Assembly: GCF_003862475.1 (NCBI RefSeq)
Contig: NZ_RRCO01000001.1
Coordinates: 682,001-746,000 of the forward strand
Length of the DNA stretch: 64,000 bases
Source of the DNA: Lachnoanaerobaculum gingivalis
GTDB lineage: Bacteria > Bacillota > Clostridia > Lachnospirales > Lachnospiraceae
Direction of reading: 5' to 3'
Positions 54,737 to 63,516 of this stretch are shown here, one piece after another (position 1 is the stretch's first letter; each line of letters opens with the position of its first letter). The translations under genes were made by a program, and so were the position numbers. Below the pieces are notes generated by a model. It was given only the letters and a program-made list of their open reading frames with translations. It had not been told where the DNA came from and made no database searches.

Positions 54737-55429
54737 CTAATATATTGCTATCTCTCCGATTCTCATACTCTCACCTACTCCTATGACACCAAAATGATGT
54801 TTCCAAAAGACATCCATTTCATAAGACAATGACAAGAACATATCTTTAAGCATTTCTATTGTTTCAATATCTTTTTTTGTCTTATCCACCCCTGTAAAAA
54901 GAATAAGTTTTTTAACATCCTCACTATGAATGTAAAGATTGGAGTTTGGATAAAGCTCTCTCAATGCTTTTTTAAAAATGGTGATATAATCACCGCAGCT
55001 ATATAAATCAAGCAGACAAAATATAATTCTTTTCGCCTTTTCAAAGCCAAGATAAAATAGTGTCTCTCTAAATCTCTTCAAAAATGCTCCCGACTCTATC
55101 TCTTTTAAGATATACATCGCCCTAAGCTCCTTTTTATCCGTTCCGCTCCTAAGATCCCATACTGCAATATAATGCATCATCACATCCAGAAATAGTTCTC
55201 GTATATGTTCATATCCTACTATATCCGGCAAAAATATATCACCCAGTTCATTTGAAAAACGATACAAAGGATTCACTTCCAATTCCGTATCTTCAACTGT
55301 ATCATAATTTAAAAAATCAAAAGAACTTTCCGTATACGGGCTGGGACTTTTACTGTTTATAAATCTAAGTTCCTCCAATTTATATCCGTTTTTCTTTGCT
55401 TTTAATACAATTTCCCATATACAGTTCAT
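54737..55429 (-). CDS. Hypothetical protein of the injection locus
   Basis: 230 residues, cytoplasmic, unrecognised. It opens with MNCIWEIVLKAKKNGYKLEEL, has YRFSNELGDIF and MMHYIAVWDLRSG in the middle and closes with FWKHHFGVIGVGESMRIGEI. The compact, strongly patterned ends suggest a conserved family rather than a random frame. GTAGGAG before the ATG. Encoded between the LRR protein and the Hsp70-like ATPase in the same direction. A structural (baseplate or cap) role is possible but not shown. Confidence 0.7.
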   Translation of the reverse strand: MNCIWEIVLKAKKNGYKLEELRFINSKSPSPYTESSFDFLNYDTVEDTELEVNPLYRFSNELGDIFLPDIVGYEHIRELFLDVMMHYIAVWDLRSGTDKKELRAMYILKEIESGAFLKRFRETLFYLGFEKAKRIIFCLLDLYSCGDYITIFKKALRELYPNSNLYIHSEDVKKLILFTGVDKTKKDIETIEMLKDMFLSLSYEMDVFWKHHFGVIGVGESMRIGEIAIY

Positions 55430-55522
55430 ACTTTGCTCCTACTTTTAATAATGAATGTTTTATTGTTTATAAAGTACTTTAACATTCCTCCACTTAACAA
55501 TATCCGCTACTTTATCTTATTC

Positions 55523-56254
55523 CTATTCATAATACTCCACATTTACAGCATCATCATACTTCAAATCTAAAGAAAACCCTTTTGGTAATATTATTTTTTT
55601 TAAGCTTGGGCACTCATCAAAAAGATATCCTTTTGCATCTATTATTTCCAGTGATTTTGGAAACTTTATCTCTTCTAATTTCTCAGCACCCATAAATACC
55701 TCTCCACCTATATATTCCAAGCCTTCCGGAAGTTCTACTTTTCTTAAACCGGTATAACAAAATGAAAATTCATCTATTTTCCTAATACTGTTTGGGAAGT
55801 CTATATACTCCAAATCCTTGCAATTAGCAAAAGCAAACATGTCAATATTATCTAATTTTTCATTTAGTACTACCGTTCTCAAATGTTTGCAACCTTCAAA
55901 GCAAGCAAATGAGATTTCTGTTACATTCTCGGGTAACTTAACCTCTATTAAATTTTTACAACCTAAAAAAGCACAAGAATTAATTTTTACTACACTATCA
56001 GGTATAACTACTTTTTTTAACTCTGAACAATTTTTAAAAGCTTTTTCTCCAATCTCTGTCACACCATACGGAATCTCAATTTCCTTTTTGGGCATAATAT
56101 CTGCTAAAATCCCTCTTTTATATTCCAGTAGAACGTTGTCTTCGATTATAAACTTGTGTTGAAAGTTTAACCCAATATATATTACAACGGATATAATTAT
56201 GAATAATACTAAAAATGTGATTTTCTTTTTACTGCATCTATTGCAACTTCTCAT
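55523..56254 (-). CDS. Membrane-anchored leucine-rich repeat protein (BspA-like)
   Basis: 243 residues. N-terminal membrane anchor (about 12-28), linker with the motif ADIMPKKEIEIPYG, then about seven LRR_5 repeats (IGEKAFKNCSELKKV, INSCAFLGCKNLIEV and others). It matches the protein at 44,945 over the whole length, so the two arose by duplication of a cassette. Both follow a DUF4280 gene, here with one further LRR gene between. Immunity candidate for the DUF4280 effector, or a surface adhesin as BspA proteins often are. Confidence 0.82.
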   Translation of the reverse strand: MRSCNRCSKKKITFLVLFIIISVVIYIGLNFQHKFIIEDNVLLEYKRGILADIMPKKEIEIPYGVTEIGEKAFKNCSELKKVVIPDSVVKINSCAFLGCKNLIEVKLPENVTEISFACFEGCKHLRTVVLNEKLDNIDMFAFANCKDLEYIDFPNSIRKIDEFSFCYTGLRKVELPEGLEYIGGEVFMGAEKLEEIKFPKSLEIIDAKGYLFDECPSLKKIILPKGFSLDLKYDDAVNVEYYE

Positions 56255-56349
56255 TAAGCCACCTTATCTTTATGTCTTTTAATTCAATTTGTATATAAGT
56301 AAATCAAAACTATATAGCAAGTTTTTCCAATAGTAATGACTTCTACATC

Positions 56350-57981
56350 CTACTCTATATATATCAGCTTAACATTTTCATTAAATTCAATACTGTCGGC
56401 TATCGCCTTACTTACAGCAACTTCTTTTAATTTTTTACAATTTAAAAATATTTCGCTTCCAACATTCTCCATAGACTTCGGCATATAAACTTTTTTTAAA
56501 TTTTTACAATCAAAAAAGCATCTGTAGCCTATATAAGTTACCCCCTCCGGAAACTCTACATTTTTTAAATTTTCACATTCGCCAAAAACCATTGAACCAA
56601 TTACTCTTAATTCTTTTGGAAATACCACACTTTCTATTTTAGAATTGTAAAAGGCATGATCTGCTATGCTGACTGTTCCCTCTTTTATAACAACCTCCTG
56701 CGTTTCTTTATCCAAGGCTTCTATAAGATGATTACTCACATATTTGCAGCCATACTCATCCTCTCTAATATTATTGTAGAATTTTGTATCTTGAAATGCA
56801 TACCCTATATATTCAGGACACCCTTCAAACTTCACATCTTCTAAGTTTATACAACCTGAAAAAGTTCCCCATTCTACTTGTTCAACCTTATTTGGAATTA
56901 ATATGTTTTTTAATTCAATGCAATCACCAAATGCTTCTTTACCAATGTATTTAAGATTTTTAGGCAATACTATCCTACTCAGTTTCTCACAACCTTTAAA
57001 TGCCCAACTATGTATATCAATTACTAAATCCGGTATTGATATGTCAGTCAGACTTTTACAATTATAAAATGCTGAAAATCCTATATGTTCAACACTCTCA
57101 GGTATAAAAATATCTTCAAGATTTATACATTCTTCAAAAGTACTGTTCTCTATATATTTTAAACCTTCCGGTAAAGAAATACTTTTTAGGTTCTTTGAAT
57201 ACCTAAATGCCCCACTTGCAATCACTGTAATATCATTCGGTATTATAATATCTTCTTCACTATCGATCGATTTAAACAAAATATGCCTATAACATTTTAA
57301 TCCGTAGGGGCTTGTAGGCAAGCTTTTAAGCCACTTCGTTTCTTCAAAAGCATATTCGCCAATTTGAGTAATACTATTTGGTATATTTATTTCTATAAGG
57401 TTATAACATCCGCTAAAAGCACTGCCTTCTATGACCTCAACATTTCCTAATTGTATGATTTCAAGATTTTTACATTCAGAAAATGTCGCCTGCCTTATAA
57501 TATTTAAATTTTCAGGTAATATCACTTTTTTCAGGTTTGTGCAGCCAAAAAATGCTTCTTCACCAATATTAGTTACAGAAGATGGTAACTCCACAAACTC
57601 AAGCGTGGAACAATTACTAAAAGCACCATACTCAATTGTTTCTAAAGATTTACCAAAATCTATATTACTCAAATTAATGCAGTTTTTAAAAGCATATTCG
57701 TGTATTATTTTTACACTCTCAGGCATATGTACTTCTTTAATAAAAATACAATTTGCAAAAGCACCATACATTATCTCTGTCGTACCTTCAGGTATGGTTA
57801 TAATCACATCCCTTTTTACTTTTTCCACTATACCCCATTTGTAACCAATAACTTTGTTATTTTTTATAACTATATGTCCTCTAAAATTTAATACTGTGTA
57901 GAGAATACAAATAATAATTATACTGAAAATAACTATGCATAAAAAACTACATTCGAATTTCTTATTTGATTTCTTCAACAT
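56350..57981 (-). CDS. Large membrane-anchored leucine-rich repeat protein (BspA-like)
   Basis: 543 residues. Basic N terminus, membrane anchor (about 12-31), linker, then about 19 LRR_5-type repeats with the signature FxxCxxLxxIxIP (for example ANCIFIKEVHMP, FKNCINLSNI, FYNCKSLTDI), interrupted by three non-repeat inserts near residues 225, 410 and 440. Cys at the conserved repeat position throughout. It begins 16 bases after the stop of the DUF4280 gene, so it is its direct operon partner. LRR proteins of this type bind proteins; immunity or receptor function is an inference. Confidence 0.83.
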   Translation of the reverse strand: MLKKSNKKFECSFLCIVIFSIIIICILYTVLNFRGHIVIKNNKVIGYKWGIVEKVKRDVIITIPEGTTEIMYGAFANCIFIKEVHMPESVKIIHEYAFKNCINLSNIDFGKSLETIEYGAFSNCSTLEFVELPSSVTNIGEEAFFGCTNLKKVILPENLNIIRQATFSECKNLEIIQLGNVEVIEGSAFSGCYNLIEINIPNSITQIGEYAFEETKWLKSLPTSPYGLKCYRHILFKSIDSEEDIIIPNDITVIASGAFRYSKNLKSISLPEGLKYIENSTFEECINLEDIFIPESVEHIGFSAFYNCKSLTDISIPDLVIDIHSWAFKGCEKLSRIVLPKNLKYIGKEAFGDCIELKNILIPNKVEQVEWGTFSGCINLEDVKFEGCPEYIGYAFQDTKFYNNIREDEYGCKYVSNHLIEALDKETQEVVIKEGTVSIADHAFYNSKIESVVFPKELRVIGSMVFGECENLKNVEFPEGVTYIGYRCFFDCKNLKKVYMPKSMENVGSEIFLNCKKLKEVAVSKAIADSIEFNENVKLIYIE

Positions 57982-57997
57982 ATAATCACCTATATAC

Positions 57998-59494
57998 TCA
58001 TTCCGAAAAATTGTATAATTTAATTATATCTTTCATATTCTTTGTGCCAATCTTGCAATCATTAACCGAGGCTTTTAATTCAATATTTGGTTTATTCTTG
58101 AGCTTTTTTATCTCCCCCCACATATACTTTTCACCATATAGTGTATAGACATCGCCCTCTTTGTTATTCTTGTCGTACCATGAAACTTCTGTTCTTCTTC
58201 CCTCCACATCATAAATATTACTTGTACTTGTATATCTATTATCTTCATATATGTCTATCTTTATAAGTTTTCCTCCCCACTCTATCACATTATTATAAAC
58301 AGACATTTGCTTAAGCAATATATCTATTTCTGACTCAAAAAAATTTGTTGCTAAAAAGTCTATTGCAGTAGCGTAAACCCCTACTGCTGCATTATATAAT
58401 CCTGCTGTAGTAATAACTGTTGTTTTTATTCCTCCCAATATAGTATCTTTCAACTTATCTTTAGATTCCTTTATAAATTGTTCATCTTCTAATGCCTTTT
58501 GAAAAAAATAGGAATTCACTTCATCTAAGTAAACAATATATCTTTTTACAGTAACTAAACCAGTATTTGTTGCAAACCAGTTTTCACATGTATGAGGTAA
58601 CATCCATTGCACTAAACCTATATCATTAGAAATTATCTTATCCTGATTACCAATCAGTTTATAATCAAATGCATTTTCTCTCTTACAATCTATCTCGAAA
58701 TAATAATCTCTATTCGCATAAAGTTTAATATCTATCCAATATTTCCAGTGGTATGCAACTGTTTTACTCTCATGAGAATCTATATCAATATATAATATTT
58801 CTTCCGGAAACCTGTCTTCTCTAATTATATCATGCTTTTTTATCTCGTACTCACCTATACAACAAGCTTTACCACGTATATGTTCATAAACAAATATAAA
58901 CCCAGGTACCTCTATAATTGTATTATTATAAAACTCTATGCCAAAATTATATAAACCCGAATTTCTAACCCTTACATGACCGATAAAATCCTTTCTATCT
59001 CTCCCTCGCCTCCAACTTCCTTTTTCATCCTCAACTATTTCTACAGCACCTTTTATATACTCATTTTTATAGCTTGGTGTATTTTGACCTGATGTTTGAA
59101 ATGAAACTATTCCCCCTTTTGAACATATTGTTGTTGCATTCTGTGTAACTGCTCTACCAGGTTTTTTAGCATCTTCATTTGATATTATTAAATTAATATT
59201 TACAACATCTGACCACTCTCTCAATTCCGGCTTACATTTACACCAATTGTTTTTATTTTTCTTACACATACCAAAACCTTTTACATTGTCAGACTTATAA
59301 TCATTTGATGTAATTAGTTGCTTTTCATCTGCTGTATAAATTCCATTTCTATTTATCAAGTTTAACACACATGAGCTACTTCCATAGTTGCAAACTACTT
59401 TAGCCCCCCTTACAACATAATCATAATATCCTTTCCCTACCACTTCCTGATAATCATACATTTTCTGTAAATTGGTTTTACCGTTTTCAGCCAT
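57998..59494 (-). CDS. DUF4280 (PAAR-like) spike-tip effector candidate
   Basis: 498 residues. DUF4280 domain about 20-125 (YDYVVRGAKVVCNYGSSSCVL, GFGMC, WCKCKP, CSKGGIVSFQTSGQ). Beta domain about 145-280 (RKDFIGHVRVRNSGLYNF), as in the paralogue at 45,684. The last 180 residues are unique: a hydrophobic segment (about 355-385, ILGGIKTTVITTAGLYNAA start) and a C-terminal domain with EVSWYDKNNKEGDVYTLYGEKY. DUF4280 is related to PAAR, the sharp cap of VgrG. A variable end on a constant tip is the standard build of a spike-borne effector. AAGGGTGA before the ATG. Confidence 0.83.
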   Translation of the reverse strand: MAENGKTNLQKMYDYQEVVGKGYYDYVVRGAKVVCNYGSSSCVLNLINRNGIYTADEKQLITSNDYKSDNVKGFGMCKKNKNNWCKCKPELREWSDVVNINLIISNEDAKKPGRAVTQNATTICSKGGIVSFQTSGQNTPSYKNEYIKGAVEIVEDEKGSWRRGRDRKDFIGHVRVRNSGLYNFGIEFYNNTIIEVPGFIFVYEHIRGKACCIGEYEIKKHDIIREDRFPEEILYIDIDSHESKTVAYHWKYWIDIKLYANRDYYFEIDCKRENAFDYKLIGNQDKIISNDIGLVQWMLPHTCENWFATNTGLVTVKRYIVYLDEVNSYFFQKALEDEQFIKESKDKLKDTILGGIKTTVITTAGLYNAAVGVYATAIDFLATNFFESEIDILLKQMSVYNNVIEWGGKLIKIDIYEDNRYTSTSNIYDVEGRRTEVSWYDKNNKEGDVYTLYGEKYMWGEIKKLKNKPNIELKASVNDCKIGTKNMKDIIKLYNFSE

Positions 59495-59520
59495 ACTTAT
59501 TCACCCTTACTTGATTACAA

Positions 59521-60801
59521 TTATAAATTATAACTATTTTCCAAAACACCTACACAACTATACTCATCAAAACCAAGATCAACCTGTGAAACAGCGTATC
59601 TTACCATCCCCTCACAAAGATTGCTGTCACTGTTTCTTAGGAACCTTAAAATTAATTTGGGGCTGTCTTTCTTTATCGCAATCTCTCCCTCAAAAAAACT
59701 ATTCATATCAGGTAAGATTTTATCTTCTTCTTTTAAAAATTGTTCCTCTACAGCTTCAAACCTTTCACAGGATTTTAAAGATATATACTCTGAAATATCC
59801 AGTTCTTCAATTATCCTTTCTATTTCTGCCTTGGTATGTATTTTTACATTTCTATTTTTCTCCCATCTTCCAATCATGTTTTCTTTTCTTTTATTACTTA
59901 TTAAATCTATGGGTAATTCTTCTTTTGTATAACGAATATCAAAGATATTATAGCCGGTAAGGTCACTGTAGCTTTCCTCATAGGACTTTATAAAAATTCT
60001 TTCATCTTCATGTCTTATGCTGACCATTCCTTCTGTTTTTGCTATCAGTCTTAATGCTACTTCTTTATCTTTTGATAATACCATCTCCCTCTCATAGTAC
60101 AATCCGTCGTTACTTGGACTCAAAAAAGTGCTGCTTTTAAATATAGTTTTTTCTATATTCCATACCGGATATATATCTTCTTTGATCATATCAGAGTATT
60201 TCCCATAGTCCACTTCCACTCCTCTTGCATCATCCGGAATATCTGACAAGTCAATATCAAAAAAACGATCAATATATACTGTATTTACAGTATCCCATAT
60301 AAGCCCGTTGTGTGAGAAAGTTTCATGTAAATTAGCTACTTCTCTCCTGTATCGAAAAGCTTTCTTAGGCTTTACAAAAATCTCCACTTGTTCTCTTTCT
60401 TTTGTGAAAGTAACTCTCAATTTATCCTTTGAAAAATTTTTGCAAATACTGTCCGTTGCATTTAAATATACAGCTTTCACATTGTTTTCTCTTTGTTTTT
60501 CTTCTATTGCATCATTCTCCTCTAATACATCTTCCTCAGATATAGGATAAAATCGTTTTAAAAATACCTTTTCTTTTTTTGAAAGCAACATTATCGCAAT
60601 TTCATAACTTTCTTTCCTATCTTCCAGTTCATCATATACTTTCTGATATAATGTTTTGAATCTTTCTTCAAATACTTCACTCATCTTATACAGGCCTTCA
60701 TATAAAACACTTTTAGCCAGAGCATATTCATCTTCATCCTTTATCTCGGAAAGTCTGTCCTTCACATATTTTTTTACATCAAATTCGTCTAAATATCCCA
60801 T
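59521..60801 (-). CDS. Hypothetical protein of the injection locus
   Basis: 426 residues from the ATG at 60801 (MGYLDEFDVKKYV); the frame is open to 60,936 but that part overlaps the preceding gene and has no ribosome site, whereas AGGAG lies 11 bases before 60801. No signal or membrane segment. N-terminal third is helical and acidic (DEDEYALAKSVLYEGLYKM); the middle is beta-rich (KAVYLNATDSICKN, VFIKSY-like strands). No family recognised. The size and mix of helix and beta domains would fit a baseplate or adaptor protein (TssF-like or gp6-like), but no motif proves it. Confidence 0.72.
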   Translation of the reverse strand: MGYLDEFDVKKYVKDRLSEIKDEDEYALAKSVLYEGLYKMSEVFEERFKTLYQKVYDELEDRKESYEIAIMLLSKKEKVFLKRFYPISEEDVLEENDAIEEKQRENNVKAVYLNATDSICKNFSKDKLRVTFTKEREQVEIFVKPKKAFRYRREVANLHETFSHNGLIWDTVNTVYIDRFFDIDLSDIPDDARGVEVDYGKYSDMIKEDIYPVWNIEKTIFKSSTFLSPSNDGLYYEREMVLSKDKEVALRLIAKTEGMVSIRHEDERIFIKSYEESYSDLTGYNIFDIRYTKEELPIDLISNKRKENMIGRWEKNRNVKIHTKAEIERIIEELDISEYISLKSCERFEAVEEQFLKEEDKILPDMNSFFEGEIAIKKDSPKLILRFLRNSDSNLCEGMVRYAVSQVDLGFDEYSCVGVLENSYNL

Positions 60802-60823
60802 ATCCGTATCAACTCCTATAATA

Positions 60824-62662
60824 TCAGTTGGAAGAAGACTCCGACTCGCTTGTTTGCTGTACCGTAGATTCATTAGTCGCTGTGGAGGGTACTGCTTCTT
60901 TCTGTTTTTTCTCATCAATCCTTTTTTGTACATCATTAAGCTTTTTATCCATCTCTATGGTGTTTATCTCATCATTAAGCTTGACATAAAGTCTTCTTGC
61001 ATACTCATAGTTTTCCCTTGCTGTTTCAAAATCACCTCTTAAAAAAGCCTCATCTCCTGTAATTGCATAGCCGTTTGCAGATTTTTTCTCCTCCTCACTT
61101 TCATTGATTTTCTTATCTGCTGTAGAAATTTTTTCTTCGATTTCAGCAAGTCCGGCACTTTCGCCTGATTTTTCCAATAAATCCTTTGCTGTATTATAAT
61201 TTGCTCTTGCTGACAAAAAATCCCCCTTACTTAATGCCTCGTCTCCTGCACTTAACATATCATTTGCCGATTGAAAGTTCTTTGACTGTTTATCCGCTTC
61301 AGCTTGTTTTCCCTCCTGATCCTTTGCAATAGCTTGATCCACTGCTAAGAGTTTTGCCTCTGCCTTTAACTTTCCCTCTTCATAGCCAATCTTTCTTGCC
61401 TCATTTTTTGCATCAAGGTATCTTTCTCTTGCCCTATCATATATTTCGGAATCCAAAAGAATATCTCCATTATCCAGGCTCAGATTTACGCTTTCATATC
61501 CTGATATAAAATTAAGTTTTCCTTTTACATAAGAAATCCCGGCATTATCCGCATATGGAATTTCATCCAGTACCAGCTCATACAGGGATTTTGCTTCACT
61601 ATAACTTTTCCCATCATATTTTTCATCTACCTCAAGTATTCCCTCTATAACTTGTTCATAGTGATAAAGCAAGTCTTTCATTTCCTTATCTCTTAGGCTT
61701 TCCGCCTTCTTTATAGACTCTTCACATTCTGTATCCGCTTTTTTATAATTTTCCATTTCAATAAATTTAAGCATCTTATCATAATGTGTATCCATATCTT
61801 CTTTCAATTCTCTTCTATACCGACTATAAAAATAAAAAGCAATAAATGTCGCCAAAATTAAAACTACAGCAACAATCGAACCGATTAAAATAAGCCTTCT
61901 TCTTTTTTTCTTCTTTGTGTCCGACTCAATAAATACTTTATCAATATAAATTCCTGCAATGGTATAATTGTCAATATATTTTCTGTTTTTATCAAGTAGA
62001 GCAGTTTCCACTTCTCCGAGACATTCGCTTGGATCTTTTCCACTGTTTTCAAAAATCTTATCAATTTCTCCCTCGGACACATTTTCCCAAATGCCCTTTG
62101 TATAGAGAATTAAAATATCTGTATCAAAAAGCTTTATTTTCCCTGATATCACAGGTGAAAAATTCTTCTGCCCCAAGTATGCATATAGATTACTTCTTTG
62201 TTCATGCCTTGATAGGGCATCTTCACTAAGTAACTCCTTTGATACCATCTCAGTACTTAGAGATGTATCGGTACTTTTGTAAAAAACCTTATTATTTCTG
62301 TATAACCTTATTCTTGCATTTCCGGCATAGGCTAAACGTAAACTTTCATAATCAGTTATTGCAACTACTATTGACGCTTTCAATCTCATGTACTTTTCAG
62401 CCTTTAAAAGTACTTCATTGGCATATTTTAGGTACTTATGTATACTCGTCTTTGACATTGACGGTTTTTCCTGAAATTTTGCAATTATACTTTCAACCGC
62501 TTCCTTTGCAGACTCGGTATCTGCTATATCCTCAATACCGTCTGCCAATACATAACAGGCAAAATTATCAAGCTCTGCATAAGCAAAATAATCACTGTTT
62601 TTAAGTGCACTGCCCTCTTCTGAAATAAAGTTTGTATTAAATCTGCTGTTTTGCTTACGCAT
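60824..62662 (-). CDS. Membrane PP2C-like phosphatase with extracytoplasmic TPR-like repeats
   Basis: 612 residues. PP2C-like cytoplasmic domain about 12-240: the metal motif is changed to CYVLADGIEDIAD (canonical DGMGG), the second motif is AGNARIRLYRNNKV in place of GDSR, and the last reads DNYTIAGIYI (canonical DNxT). So part of the metal site is altered, and activity is uncertain. A KKKKRRRLI stop-transfer and one membrane segment (about 257-280) follow. Outside are two to three TPR-like helical repeats (GDEALSKGDFLSARANYNTAK, GDEAFLRGDFETARENYEYAR) and a Ser-rich tail. With the FHA proteins this suggests a phospho-signalling switch reaching across the membrane. Confidence 0.8.
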   Translation of the reverse strand: MRKQNSRFNTNFISEEGSALKNSDYFAYAELDNFACYVLADGIEDIADTESAKEAVESIIAKFQEKPSMSKTSIHKYLKYANEVLLKAEKYMRLKASIVVAITDYESLRLAYAGNARIRLYRNNKVFYKSTDTSLSTEMVSKELLSEDALSRHEQRSNLYAYLGQKNFSPVISGKIKLFDTDILILYTKGIWENVSEGEIDKIFENSGKDPSECLGEVETALLDKNRKYIDNYTIAGIYIDKVFIESDTKKKKRRRLILIGSIVAVVLILATFIAFYFYSRYRRELKEDMDTHYDKMLKFIEMENYKKADTECEESIKKAESLRDKEMKDLLYHYEQVIEGILEVDEKYDGKSYSEAKSLYELVLDEIPYADNAGISYVKGKLNFISGYESVNLSLDNGDILLDSEIYDRARERYLDAKNEARKIGYEEGKLKAEAKLLAVDQAIAKDQEGKQAEADKQSKNFQSANDMLSAGDEALSKGDFLSARANYNTAKDLLEKSGESAGLAEIEEKISTADKKINESEEEKKSANGYAITGDEAFLRGDFETARENYEYARRLYVKLNDEINTIEMDKKLNDVQKRIDEKKQKEAVPSTATNESTVQQTSESESSSN

Positions 62663-62671
62663 TGTCCCCTC

Positions 62672-63487
62672 CTATATTCCAATAAGTATCAGTCCCAGAT
62701 TAGCCGTTTCTTCATCTTTATTCTTGATAACTTCTATAATCTCTCTCGCTTTTTCTTTGCATCCATTCTTTTTTACAAGAACCTCTTCAATTTCCCTAAC
62801 TGAAATACTGTTTTGTACACTTTCAGTTATCATAACAACTATATCTTTTTTCTTTAATTTTATCTCGCTACTACTTACAAGAGGAGACATATAATCATCT
62901 CTTCCTACAAAGTTATATGCCCTGTTTATATCTGAAATTCTAAGTGCCGCCTCTTTACTTAAAAGTCCCTTATTTACTTTTTCTTTTATAAGTTCCTCCA
63001 TAATCTGTCCCCTACTAAGAAGTATCAGTTCCTTACCACGAAATACATAAACATTCATATGTCCGACAATACCATACTTTAGTATATTTCTATTAAGTAT
63101 AAGACAACCTGCATATGCTTTTCCTGTCTCCAGTGTATTTAAAACATTTGTATTAGCTAATTTAAATGCCTTTTCAAAGAAATTATCCGGACTTTGTGTA
63201 CTGTCATATTGATTATATAATTTAGTAAAAGTTCTGACTGTTGTCAGTGCTGCAACTTTTCCGACATAATCTCTTCCTTCTCCTGCTGTAAGAATCGCCA
63301 TCATACCGGTATTCATTCTTTTAAGTCCATATGCATTTGCCTGAATCTGTCTTTTTCCTATATCAAGCACAGCCTCTGCATCAAATATCCGTTTTTTTTC
63401 TTCCGTAATTTTTATACATATTCTCATGATTAAAATTCCAAAAGCAATTGTAATGCAGATTACATCTGCCCAAAAAGCAGTTCCCAT
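62672..63487 (-). CDS. Membrane-anchored degenerate PP2C-like protein
   Basis: 271 residues. One membrane segment at the start (about 4-22, FWADVICITIAFGILIMRI), then a PP2C-like fold: GEGRDYVGKVAALTTV where an active enzyme has GDGMGG, AGCLILNRNILKYGIVGHMNVYVFRG where GDSR is expected, and KKKDIVVMITESVQNSI near the end. The metal-binding Asp residues are missing, so this is probably a pseudophosphatase acting as a phospho-reader or scaffold. It lies nine bases before the second PP2C-like gene and 29 bases after the FHA gene. Confidence 0.75.
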   Translation of the reverse strand: MGTAFWADVICITIAFGILIMRICIKITEEKKRIFDAEAVLDIGKRQIQANAYGLKRMNTGMMAILTAGEGRDYVGKVAALTTVRTFTKLYNQYDSTQSPDNFFEKAFKLANTNVLNTLETGKAYAGCLILNRNILKYGIVGHMNVYVFRGKELILLSRGQIMEELIKEKVNKGLLSKEAALRISDINRAYNFVGRDDYMSPLVSSSEIKLKKKDIVVMITESVQNSISVREIEEVLVKKNGCKEKAREIIEVIKNKDEETANLGLILIGI

Positions 63488-63516
63488 ATTTATTTACCTC
63501 TTATTGTTCTTAGTTT

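Noticed and set aside
60802-60936. Upstream extension of the gene at 59,521
   Set aside because: It overlaps the PP2C-like gene by 113 bases and has no ribosome site; AGGAG precedes the ATG at 60,801.
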